40,940 nucleotides of DNA, taken from NCBI GenBank assembly GCA_945878515.1, contig CAMCTL010000006.1, positions 1 through 40,940 of the forward strand. Direction: 5' to 3'. The first letter of the stretch is position 1, and every line of letters starts with the position of its first letter. This DNA comes from Flavobacterium psychrophilum. Its GTDB lineage: Bacteria; Bacteroidota; Bacteroidia; Flavobacteriales; Flavobacteriaceae. A model generated the notes under the pieces. The model made no database searches, was not told the DNA's origin, and saw only the letters and a list, made by a program, of their open reading frames with translations. Below, piece by piece: positions 33,907 to 40,940 of the stretch. The translations under genes and the position numbers were made by a program.

Positions 33907-33939
33907 CCAAAAAAAAGTCTCGTATGAGGCTTTTTTTTT
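33907..33939 (+). terminator. Intrinsic terminator of the DUF2795 gene
   Basis: AGTCTC and GAGGCT (one G-T pair) flank a 4-base loop, extended by A-run and T-run of eight or more bases. Confidence 0.8.
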
Positions 33940-33983
33940 GGTTAAATTTACACACGTATATAAAATAGAAATACAAACACACT

Positions 33984-36900
33984 ATGAGTTTCATAAACAG
34001 CATTATTAAAGCCTTTGTAGGGGATAAATCTCAAAAAGACGTTAAAGCTTTGCAACCTTATTTAGCCAAAATTAAAACTTTCGAAAGTGCTTTATCGTCA
34101 TTATCTAACGATGAGTTAAGGGCAAGAACTACTTTTTTTAAAGAAAAAATAAAACAAGCCAGAACTGAAAAAGACACTAAAATTGCTTCACTAAAATTAG
34201 AAGCAGAGAGCATCGAAGATATTGACAAACGCGAAGACATTTACTTGGCAATTGATGCTTTGGAAAAAGAAGCTTACGAAATTTCGGAAAAAACTCTGAT
34301 GGAAATTCTTCCAGAAGCCTTTGCTGTAGTTAAAGAAACAGCCAAACGATTTAAAGAAAATACTCAAATTCAAGTATCAGCTACGGCAAAGGACAGAGAA
34401 CTTTCGGCAACAAAAAGTTACATTACAATTGATGGTGATGCGGCAATATGGTCCAATTCCTGGAATGCTGCAGGAAAGCAAATCACCTGGGATATGATTC
34501 ATTATGATGTCCAATTGATTGGTGGAATGGTCTTGCACGAAGGTAAAATTGCCGAAATGCAAACTGGGGAAGGAAAAACATTAGTTGCTACTTTACCAAT
34601 CTATTTAAATGCTTTGACTGGAAATGGTGTACATTTGGTTACCGTTAATGATTATCTAGCCAAACGTGATAGTACTTGGAAAGCTCCTCTTTTTGAATTT
34701 CATGGTTTAACTGTTGACTGTATCGACAACCACCAACCCAATTCTGAAGGTAGAAAAAAAGCTTATAATGCAGATGTTACGTACGGTACTAATAACGAGT
34801 TTGGTTTTGATTATTTGAGAGATAACATGGCGCATTCGCCAGAAGACTTAGTTCAAAGAAAACACAATTATGCCATTGTCGATGAGGTCGATTCGGTTTT
34901 GATTGATGATGCTAGAACGCCTTTGATTATTTCTGGTCCAGTTCCAGAGGGAGATCGTCACGAATTTAATGAGTTGAAACCAAAAATTGAAAACTTAGTA
35001 AGCCTTCAACGTCAATTGGCTAATGGTTTTTTGTCAGAAGCCAAGAAATTAATTAAGGAAGGAAATACAAAAGATGGTGGCTTTTTATTATTGAGAGCTC
35101 ACCGAAGTTTACCAAAGAATAAAGCATTGATCAAGTTTTTGAGTGAAGAAGGAATCAAACAATTGCTTCAAAAAACCGAAAACCAATACATGCAAGACAA
35201 CAATCGCGAAATGCCAAAAGTGGACGAAGCATTGTATTTTGTGATTGAAGAAAAAAACAATCAGGTAGAATTGACTGATAATGGAATTAAATTCCTTTCA
35301 GGTGATACCGATAGCAATTTCTTCGTTTTACCAGACATTGGAACCGAAATAGCTATTATTGAAAAGAAAAATCTAGAGAAAGATAAGGAAGCCGAAGAAA
35401 AAGAAAAACTATTCCAAGATTTCGGTGTAAAAAGTGAACGGATACATACTTTGACACAATTGCTTAAGGCTTACACGCTTTTCGAAAAAGATGTCGAATA
35501 CGTTATCATGGACAATAAAATTATGATTGTCGATGAGCAAACCGGTCGTATTATGGACGGTCGTCGTTATTCTGACGGTTTACACCAAGCGATTGAAGCC
35601 AAAGAAAGTGTGAAAATCGAAGATGCTACTCAAACATTTGCCACGGTAACATTGCAAAATTATTTCAGAATGTACAGCAAATTAGCAGGTATGACTGGAA
35701 CCGCAGTAACCGAAGCTGGTGAGTTATGGCAAATCTATAAATTGGATGTTGTAGAAATTCCTACGAACAAACCAATGACCAGAAAAGATAAGGAAGACTA
35801 TATTTACAAAACAACTCGTGAGAAATTCAATGCTGTAATAGAAGATGTTACTGAATTATCAAAAGCTGGAAGACCAGTTTTAATTGGTACAACTTCTGTT
35901 GAGATTTCAGAATTATTGAGCCGAATGTTGAAAATGCGTGGCATCAATCACAATGTTTTGAATGCAAAAATGCACAAGCAAGAAGCGCAAATTGTAGAAG
36001 AAGCAGGAAAATCTGGAGTGGTAACTATTGCCACCAATATGGCTGGTCGTGGAACAGATATTAAATTGTCTGCAGAAGTGAAAGCTGCTGGAGGTTTAGC
36101 TATTGTAGGTACGGAACGTCACGATTCACGTCGTGTGGATCGCCAGTTGCGAGGTCGTGCTGGTCGTCAAGGAGATCCCGGAAGTTCTCAGTTTTATGTT
36201 TCGCTAGAAGACAACTTGATGCGTTTATTTGGTTCAGAAAGAGTAGCCAAAGTAATGGACAGAATGGGATTAGAAGAAGGCGAAGTCATCCAACATTCAA
36301 TGATGACCAAATCTATTGAACGCGCTCAGAAAAAAGTTGAGGAAAACAACTTTGGAGTTCGTAAACGTTTGTTGGAATATGATGATGTTATGAATGCGCA
36401 ACGTGAAGTGGTGTACAAACGTCGTCGTCATGCTTTGCACGGAGAACGTTTGAAGCTCGACATTGCCAACATGTTGTATGATACTTGCGATGTAATCGTG
36501 ACTGAAAATAAAGCTAGTAGCGATTTCAAGAATTTTGAATTCGAATTGATCCGTTACTTCTCCATCACTGCTCCAGTTTCTGAAACTGAATTTAGTAAAT
36601 TGACTGAAGTAGAATTGACCGGAAAAGTGTATAAAGCTGCTTCTCAATTTTATGCTGAAAAGACAGAACGCAGTGCTAGAGAAGCATTTCCTATAATCAG
36701 CAATGTGTATGAAGATAAAAATAATCAATTCGAACGCATCATTGTTCCATTTACAGATGGAATAAAATCCTTGAATGTGGTTACTGATTTGAAAAAAGCG
36801 TATGAATCGCAAGGAAATCAACTCATTGCCGATTTCGAGAAAAATATCACTCTTGCGATTGTGGATGAAGCTTGGAAAAAACATTTGCGCAAAATGGACG

Positions 36901-37325
36901 AATTGAAACAATCGGTTCAATTAGCAGTTCACGAACAAAAAGACCCATTGCTCATCTATAAATTTGAAGCCTACAATTTGTTTAGTTCGATGTTGAATGG
37001 CGTGAATAAAGAAGTGATTTCGTTCTTGTTCAAAGGTGATTTGCCACAGCAACAAGCTCCAGCTATTCAAGAAGCAAAACAAATTAAAGTTAAAGAAAAT
37101 TACAAAACGAGTAAAGACGAAATTGTTTCCAGTGAAAGTGCCAATCGTGAAGCTGGGCAAACACAGCAACGTCAAGTTACAGAAACCATTGTTCGTGATC
37201 AACCGAAAATCAATCGCAACGATACCGTAACGATTCAAAATGTGGCCAATGGACAAACGCAAGAAATGAAATACAAAAAAGCCGAAAGTTTAATCGCCAG
37301 CGGAACTTGGGTTTTGGTTCATTAG
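33984..37325 (+). CDS. secA: Preprotein translocase ATPase SecA
   Basis: A 1113-residue SecA, longer than the about 900 of E. coli, as usual in Bacteroidota. Motifs: Walker [10 protein letters not shown] (about 192-200), [16 protein letters not shown], Walker [19 protein letters not shown], motor motifs [23 protein letters not shown] and [10 protein letters not shown], and a helical scaffold. An inserted stretch at about 335-500 contains long coiled segments. The C-terminus ends in [22 protein letters not shown] and lacks the cysteine-rich zinc-binding SecB/phospholipid-binding tail. It drives Sec-dependent protein export. Monocistronic between terminators at 33907 and 37378. Confidence 0.97.
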   Translation: MSFINSIIKAFVGDKSQKDVKALQPYLAKIKTFESALSSLSNDELRARTTFFKEKIKQARTEKDTKIASLKLEAESIEDIDKREDIYLAIDALEKEAYEISEKTLMEILPEAFAVVKETAKRFKENTQIQVSATAKDRELSATKSYITIDGDAAIWSNSWNAAGKQITWDMIHYDVQLIGGMVLHEGKIAEMQTGEGKTLVATLPIYLNALTGNGVHLVTVNDYLAKRDSTWKAPLFEFHGLTVDCIDNHQPNSEGRKKAYNADVTYGTNNEFGFDYLRDNMAHSPEDLVQRKHNYAIVDEVDSVLIDDARTPLIISGPVPEGDRHEFNELKPKIENLVSLQRQLANGFLSEAKKLIKEGNTKDGGFLLLRAHRSLPKNKALIKFLSEEGIKQLLQKTENQYMQDNNREMPKVDEALYFVIEEKNNQVELTDNGIKFLSGDTDSNFFVLPDIGTEIAIIEKKNLEKDKEAEEKEKLFQDFGVKSERIHTLTQLLKAYTLFEKDVEYVIMDNKIMIVDEQTGRIMDGRRYSDGLHQAIEAKESVKIEDATQTFATVTLQNYFRMYSKLAGMTGTAVTEAGELWQIYKLDVVEIPTNKPMTRKDKEDYIYKTTREKFNAVIEDVTELSKAGRPVLIGTTSVEISELLSRMLKMRGINHNVLNAKMHKQEAQIVEEAGKSGVVTIATNMAGRGTDIKLSAEVKAAGGLAIVGTERHDSRRVDRQLRGRAGRQGDPGSSQFYVSLEDNLMRLFGSERVAKVMDRMGLEEGEVIQHSMMTKSIERAQKKVEENNFGVRKRLLEYDDVMNAQREVVYKRRRHALHGERLKLDIANMLYDTCDVIVTENKASSDFKNFEFELIRYFSITAPVSETEFSKLTEVELTGKVYKAASQFYAEKTERSAREAFPIISNVYEDKNNQFERIIVPFTDGIKSLNVVTDLKKAYESQGNQLIADFEKNITLAIVDEAWKKHLRKMDELKQSVQLAVHEQKDPLLIYKFEAYNLFSSMLNGVNKEVISFLFKGDLPQQQAPAIQEAKQIKVKENYKTSKDEIVSSESANREAGQTQQRQVTETIVRDQPKINRNDTVTIQNVANGQTQEMKYKKAESLIASGTWVLVH

Positions 37326-37339
37326 TAAAAAGTTCAGAT

Positions 37340-37365
37340 TTTAGAGTTTAGATTTTAGATTGCAA
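37340..37365. repeat. AGATTTTAGAGTTT-word repeats after secA
   Basis: AGATTTTAG occurs twice around GTTT in the 3' region of secA, just upstream of its terminator. Part of the word-repeat set. Confidence 0.4.
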
Positions 37366-37377
37366 ACTCAATAATTC

Positions 37378-37411
37378 AATCCTCAATTGCGAAAGTTGTT
37401 GGGGATTTTTT
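37378..37411 (+). terminator. Intrinsic terminator of secA
   Basis: AATCCTCAA (37378-37386) pairs with TTGGGGATT (37399-37407) with one wobble, loop of 12 bases, followed by T-run. Confidence 0.72.
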
Positions 37412-37511
37412 ATATTTGAGAAATTGAAAAAGTAAAAATTCTTATTTTTTGAAAAAAAATGCTATATTTACTATAATATAATTTAAACTCTTATATCTAA
37501 AATTAAATATT

Positions 37512-37622
37512 ATGGCAAAAAGTCAAGACGCAAAAAAAACAGTGAAAAAAGAACCGCTTAAAACCGCCAAGGAAAAAAAGGAAGAAAAAAGAGAAAAGAA
37601 AAACAATCCTAAAAGGGATTAG
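37512..37622 (+). CDS. Small lysine-rich basic protein, 36 residues
   Basis: ATG at 37512 to TAG at 37620 encodes MAKSQDAKKTVKKEPLKTAK, then a Lys/Glu-rich stretch, ending NNPKRD. About 45 percent of residues are lysine or arginine, so it is strongly basic. I recall similar tiny Flavobacteriaceae proteins starting MAKSQDAKK but know no function; it could bind nucleic acid or ribosomes. Support comes from codon-consistent sequence, a preceding 100-bp gap after the secA terminator and a strong hairpin after it (37662). It converges on pepD. Confidence 0.7.
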   Translation: MAKSQDAKKTVKKEPLKTAKEKKEEKREKKNNPKRD

Positions 37623-37623
37623 T

Positions 37624-37758
37624 TTTCAGATTGCAGGTCACAGATTATAGGTGGCAGAAAAAAAAGCAGTTTAAAGATGATTCATTTCATTTTTAAACTG
37701 CTTTTACTATTCATGAAAAATTGTCTGATTTCTATGTACTAAAACCTGCAATCTGAAA
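37624..37758. repeat. Nested inverted repeat between small basic protein and pepD
   Basis: TTTCAGATTGCAGGT (37624-37638) and ACCTGCAATCTGAAA (37744-37758) are perfect 15-bp complements 105 bases apart and enclose a second hairpin at 37662. Outer words CAGATT and CTGAAATCTG repeat. It fills the space between two converging genes. Confidence 0.7.
37662..37705. terminator. Bidirectional terminator hairpin
   Basis: AAAAGCAGTTTAAA (37662-37675) and TTTAAACTGCTTTT (37692-37705) form a perfect 14-bp stem around 16 bases. Runs of A and T at the ends fit termination of both the small gene and pepD. Confidence 0.8.
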
Positions 37759-37763
37759 TCTGA

Positions 37764-39227
37764 TTACTTTTTCAATGGTATATTCTCCAGAATTTCCAAT
37801 ACAAATTTATAGAATTTTTGAGAAGATTTTATTGAGGCTCTTTCGTCTGGCGAATGTGCTCCGTGAATCGTTGGCCCAAAAGAAATCATATCCATATCAG
37901 GATAATTTGTTCCAAGAATTCCACATTCTAAACCAGCGTGACATGCTACAACTTTTGGTTTTTCGTTGTTTTGTTTTTCGTAAATATGTACCAATAAATC
38001 CAACATTTCTGATTTCACATTAGGTGTCCAACCCGGATATGAACCAGCAAAATTCACTTCGCATCCACATAATTCAAAAGCAGAACGCAAGGCATTTGCC
38101 AAATCAAATTTAGAAGTTTCCACCGAAGAGCGCGTCAAACAGCCAATGGTAATTTCGCCATCTTTGATGATTACTCGTGCAATATTATTAGAAGTTTCTA
38201 CCAAATTTTCCATATCGGAAGACATTCTATAAACACCGTTATGAGCGGCATAAATCGAACGGATAATTCCTTCCTGAACGCCCAAATCCATAACTTTTTT
38301 CGGCAAATCGCTTTTCACAATTTCGATAGTCAGGTTTGGTTCAGTTGTTTTATATTCGGTTTTGATGTCGTTGATAATTTCCTGCATATCAAAAATGTAT
38401 GCTTCGTCATACATTCCGGCTACGATAACTTTGGCGATACTTTCTCTCGGAATGGCGTTGCGTAAACTTCCTCCATTGATTTCTGAAACCTGAAGTCCAA
38501 AATTCTCGAAAGCATCAAACAACAAACGGTTCATTATTTTGTTCGCATTCCCCAAACCTTTGTGAATATCCATACCAGAATGTCCACCATTCAAGCCTTT
38601 TACCGTAATCATATAACCAACTGAATCTTCCGGAGTTTCCTCTTCTTGATAACTTCTGTTCGCAGTTACATCAATTCCGCCAGCGCAACCAATGTCAATT
38701 TCGTCGTCTTCTTCGGTGTCCATATTCAAAAGGATTTCGCCTTTCAGGATTCCACCTTTTAGGTTCAAAGCGCCTGTCATTCCCGTTTCTTCGTCAATAG
38801 TAAACAAAGCTTCAATGGCCGGATGTTTAATTTCTTTGGATTCTAAAATCGCCATTATCATCGCTACTCCAAGACCATTATCGGCGCCAAGTGTAGTTCC
38901 GCGAGCACGAACCCAGTCGCCATCAACATACATATCGATTCCTTGTTTGTCGAAATCAAAAACGGTATCAGCATTTTTTTGATGCACCATATCGAGATGC
39001 CCTTGAAGCACAATTGTCTTGCGATTTTCCATTCCCGCAGTTGCTGGTTTGCGGATAATTACGTTTCGGATTTCATCTTCAAAGGTTTCTAATCCCAATG
39101 AATTTCCGAAATTTTTTATAAACTCAATTACTCGATCTTCTTTTTTAGAAGGACGAGGGACAGCGTTTAAGTCGGCAAATTTATTCCAAAGTGCTCTGGG
39201 TTCTAGATTTCTTATTTCTTGGCTCAT
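37764..39227 (-). CDS. pepD: Aminoacyl-histidine dipeptidase, M20 family
   Basis: A 487-residue metallopeptidase of the M20/PepD type. Metal and catalytic segments are visible: QGHLDMVHQ (metal His and catalytic Asp), GADNGLGVAM (bridging Asp), FTIDEETGMTGA (catalytic Glu pair), NMDTEEDDEIDIGCAGG, and HAGLECG and GPTIHGAHSPDER near the C-terminus. A lid/dimerisation domain lies between about 200 and 390. It hydrolyses Xaa-His dipeptides such as carnosine and other short peptides in the cytoplasm. It lies 7 bases downstream of the toxin gene but is a larger housekeeping gene. Confidence 0.93.
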   Translation of the reverse strand: MSQEIRNLEPRALWNKFADLNAVPRPSKKEDRVIEFIKNFGNSLGLETFEDEIRNVIIRKPATAGMENRKTIVLQGHLDMVHQKNADTVFDFDKQGIDMYVDGDWVRARGTTLGADNGLGVAMIMAILESKEIKHPAIEALFTIDEETGMTGALNLKGGILKGEILLNMDTEEDDEIDIGCAGGIDVTANRSYQEEETPEDSVGYMITVKGLNGGHSGMDIHKGLGNANKIMNRLLFDAFENFGLQVSEINGGSLRNAIPRESIAKVIVAGMYDEAYIFDMQEIINDIKTEYKTTEPNLTIEIVKSDLPKKVMDLGVQEGIIRSIYAAHNGVYRMSSDMENLVETSNNIARVIIKDGEITIGCLTRSSVETSKFDLANALRSAFELCGCEVNFAGSYPGWTPNVKSEMLDLLVHIYEKQNNEKPKVVACHAGLECGILGTNYPDMDMISFGPTIHGAHSPDERASIKSSQKFYKFVLEILENIPLKK

Positions 39228-39234
39228 TGTATGT

Positions 39235-39528
39235 TTATTTTGGATATTTTTTAGGGTTTAAATTGGTGTTAAATACAGACATTATATAAATGGTCTTGAG
39301 TTTTTCATCTATATAATAAAGGATAATAAAAGGAAATTTCCGAATGGGAAAACCGTGATAATCGTTGTATCTAATTTGAAAGAAAGGATTTTTTGCCAGA
39401 GTTTCTATATGTTCTTCGACTACTTGGTAAAAATATTCACCTAATCCATGCTGTTTGGAATCATAATAGTCAATGGCATCTTGAATATCAATAATGGCTC
39501 TTGGTTCAATTACAACTTTATAAATCAT
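39235..39528 (-). CDS. RelE/ParE family toxin
   Basis: A 97-residue protein with the RelE/ParE pattern: an N-terminal YKVVIEPRAIIDIQDAIDYYDSKQHGLGEYFYQVVEEHIETLAKNPFF helix pair, then the beta-strand segment PIRKFPFIILYYIDEKLKTIYIMSVF. The conserved arginine and the C-terminal tail N-x-x-P suggest an intact fold. It overlaps the antitoxin gene by four bases (ATGA type), the usual translationally coupled arrangement. Whether it cleaves mRNA or poisons gyrase is not decidable here. Confidence 0.85.
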   Translation of the reverse strand: MIYKVVIEPRAIIDIQDAIDYYDSKQHGLGEYFYQVVEEHIETLAKNPFFQIRYNDYHGFPIRKFPFIILYYIDEKLKTIYIMSVFNTNLNPKKYPK

Positions 39529-39737
39529 TTTTCAGATTTAAAACGCAATTGCTTTTTTGCCTCGTTCCAAGGAATGAAATCGTCAACTTTTGAACTTAAT
39601 CTTCTTTCGTCCAATACATTTTTCATTTCTTTTGTTACAGAAAATTCGTTGATTACGGTTTCGTAATTAAATTTTTCTATCAATTTCATAAAGAAACTCA
39701 ATTCACTGTCTGGAATATTTAAAGTAATTTGTGTCAT
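39525..39737 (-). CDS. Antitoxin of the RelE/ParE-type pair
   Basis: A 70-residue protein: a short beta strand MTQITLNIPDSELSFFMKLIEKFNYE, a middle helix, and a C-terminal part ending PWNEAKKQLRFKSEK. The opening ITLNIPDSELSFFMKL resembles small antitoxins found before RelE/ParE toxins in Bacteroidota, but no standard DNA-binding domain is evident. It overlaps the toxin gene and is transcribed first, as expected. Divergent from the DUF3810 gene. Confidence 0.72.
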   Translation of the reverse strand: MTQITLNIPDSELSFFMKLIEKFNYETVINEFSVTKEMKNVLDERRLSSKVDDFIPWNEAKKQLRFKSEK

Positions 39738-39821
39738 TCTTCTTTTTATAGAAAAACAAATTTACAAAAAAAGAATGCGAACTACTCTATTTATTGTTAT
39801 TTTTATGCCAAAAGCAAAACC

Positions 39822-40883
39822 GTGAAAAGAAAATATATTCTTCCCTTATTCCTACTAATTCAAATTTTATTTCTGAAAATAATTGCCTTTTTTCCGGAGT
39901 TTATTGAACAATTTTACAGCAATGGTTTGTATGTTTTTGTTTCCAAAGTTTTAAGAATTACTTTGGGAATAATCCCTTTTTCGGTTGGAGATCTAATGTA
40001 TGGAATCCTGATTGTATATTTGCTGAAATCAATTTGGAATTCTAGAAAAACTTGGAAGCAAGAATGGAAAAATAATGTTTTAAAGGTTTTAAGCGCTCTT
40101 TCGATGGCGTATTTTCTATTTCATTTTTTGTGGGCAATGAATTATTACCGCCAACCACTTTTTGAAAAAATGAAAATTGAACGAGATTACACCAATGCTG
40201 ATTTGTTGGATTTTACCAAAAAACTAATTGCTAAAACCAACGAAATTCAATCCCAAATCACCAAAAATGACAGCCTGAAAGTAGAATTTCCCTATTCGAA
40301 TGAGCAGGTTTTCGAGATGAATTTGAACGGTTATCAAACACTTTCGAATCAGTATGCTTTTTTTGAATACAAGAATCCCAGCATCAAGAAATCGCTTTTT
40401 AGTTTGCCCTTGACGTATATGGGTTTTGGTGGTTATTTGAATCCGTTTACAAATGAAGCACAAGTGAATTATTTGATGCCGATGTACAATTCGCCAACGA
40501 CTACTTGCCACGAAATGGCGCACCAAATGGGTTTTGCCAGCGAAAGCGAATGTAATTTTATTGGGTTTCTGGCATCGGTTAAAAACGAAAATTTGTATTT
40601 TAAATATTCGGGGTATAGTTTTGCTTTGAGGTATTGTTTGAGCAATTGGTATGCACGTGACGAAAAAGTCTATGACGAATTATTAAAAACCATTAATCCA
40701 GGAATTTTGAAAAACTATCAGGAAAGCGAAGATTTTTGGAAGCAATACGACACATTTATAGACAAAGGTTTTCATATTTTTTATGACAATTTCTTGAAAA
40801 TAAATCAACAAAAAGACGGAATGGAAGGATATAGTAAATTCGTGAATTTAATGGTGAATTATTATAAGCATAACCAATTCTAA
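39822..40883 (+). CDS. DUF3810 membrane protein with HExxH motif
   Basis: Starting at GTG 39822 (MKRKYILPLFLLIQILFL) the protein has 353 residues; the frame is open upstream to 39729, but that part has no hydrophobic character, overlaps the antitoxin start and is rejected. Three membrane segments lie at about 5-25, 45-70 and 90-112, then a large domain. TTTCHEMAHQMGFASESECNF contains HExxH, the zinc-protease signature, with downstream Glu residues possibly completing the site. This is the DUF3810 family. It is probably a membrane metallopeptidase; substrate unknown. Confidence 0.85.
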   Translation: MKRKYILPLFLLIQILFLKIIAFFPEFIEQFYSNGLYVFVSKVLRITLGIIPFSVGDLMYGILIVYLLKSIWNSRKTWKQEWKNNVLKVLSALSMAYFLFHFLWAMNYYRQPLFEKMKIERDYTNADLLDFTKKLIAKTNEIQSQITKNDSLKVEFPYSNEQVFEMNLNGYQTLSNQYAFFEYKNPSIKKSLFSLPLTYMGFGGYLNPFTNEAQVNYLMPMYNSPTTTCHEMAHQMGFASESECNFIGFLASVKNENLYFKYSGYSFALRYCLSNWYARDEKVYDELLKTINPGILKNYQESEDFWKQYDTFIDKGFHIFYDNFLKINQQKDGMEGYSKFVNLMVNYYKHNQF

Positions 40884-40919
40884 AAACAATTCGTTTCAAT
40901 CTATATATAAATTATACAA

Positions 40920-40940
40920 ATGCTTGATACCGAAAAACTA
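40920..40940 (+). CDS. Possible start of a further gene, cut by window end
   Basis: ATG at 40920 opens seven codons (MLDTEKL) to the edge. It lies 36 bases after the DUF3810 gene. Too little sequence to identify. Confidence 0.3.

Noticed and set aside
36297..37262. Two long reverse-strand frames inside secA
   Set aside because: Both lie fully within the conserved SecA coding sequence and show Phe/Ile/His-rich antisense composition.
39729..39821. N-terminal extension of the DUF3810 protein
   Set aside because: The extension is not hydrophobic, overlaps the antitoxin start region, and the family begins just before the first membrane helix.

Overview
The window looks like chromosomal DNA of a Flavobacterium or close relative (Bacteroidota). 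It is strongly AT-rich, lacks Shine-Dalgarno sequences, and carries TAnnTTTG-type -7 promoter boxes. Its families are typical of Flavobacteriia: Rho with an Asn/Gln-rich insert, DUF4293, DUF3810, DUF2490, DUF4202, DUF2795, a LETM1-related protein and a PduO-type adenosyltransferase. No rRNA, tRNA, CRISPR array, insertion sequence or prophage is visible.

Region 1 (1-16 kb) is a nitrate/nitrite assimilation cluster. It holds a nitrate reductase cut by the left edge (1-2040, minus), a divergent Crp/Fnr regulator, an outer-membrane porin, an NrtABD-like nitrate ABC transporter, a chlorite dismutase, a NarL-like response regulator, a NarX-like kinase, a DUF4202 protein, nitrite reductase NirD and NirB, and a DUF2490 outer-membrane protein. 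The likely flow is nitrate entry through the porin, ABC uptake, reduction to nitrite by NasC, then to ammonium by NirBD. Chlorite dismutase could remove chlorite made when the nitrate reductase accidentally reduces chlorate. Four copies of one 16-bp palindrome (form TA[A/C]GTAT-N2-ATAC[T/G]TA, one copy with a single mismatch) lie only in front of the regulator/nasC pair, the porin, nirB and the response regulator, and probably tie the cluster into one regulon.

Region 2 (16-22.7 kb) holds oxidative-stress and envelope genes: lipoprotein SodC, a YdeI-like protein, a LETM1-related protein, an OxyR with both redox cysteines, an SRPBCC/GyrI-like protein, and an operon of ECF sigma factor, membrane protein and periplasmic sensor. 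Two REP-like palindromes sit in the 515-bp gap before oxyR.

Region 3 (22.8-41 kb) is mostly housekeeping: a repeat-rich secreted protein, Kup potassium transporter, RsmB-like rRNA methyltransferase, Rho, DUF4293, a methyltransferase, a lipoprotein, a LolD-like ATPase, a cobalamin adenosyltransferase, DUF2795, SecA, a 36-residue lysine-rich protein, PepD, a RelE/ParE-type toxin-antitoxin pair and a DUF3810 membrane protein. Many genes end in clear intrinsic terminators.

About nine intergenic stretches are built from short A/T-rich words repeated in direct and inverted orientation, each locus using its own word. Some form perfect 14-17 bp inverted repeats. I could not attribute these to a known element class.
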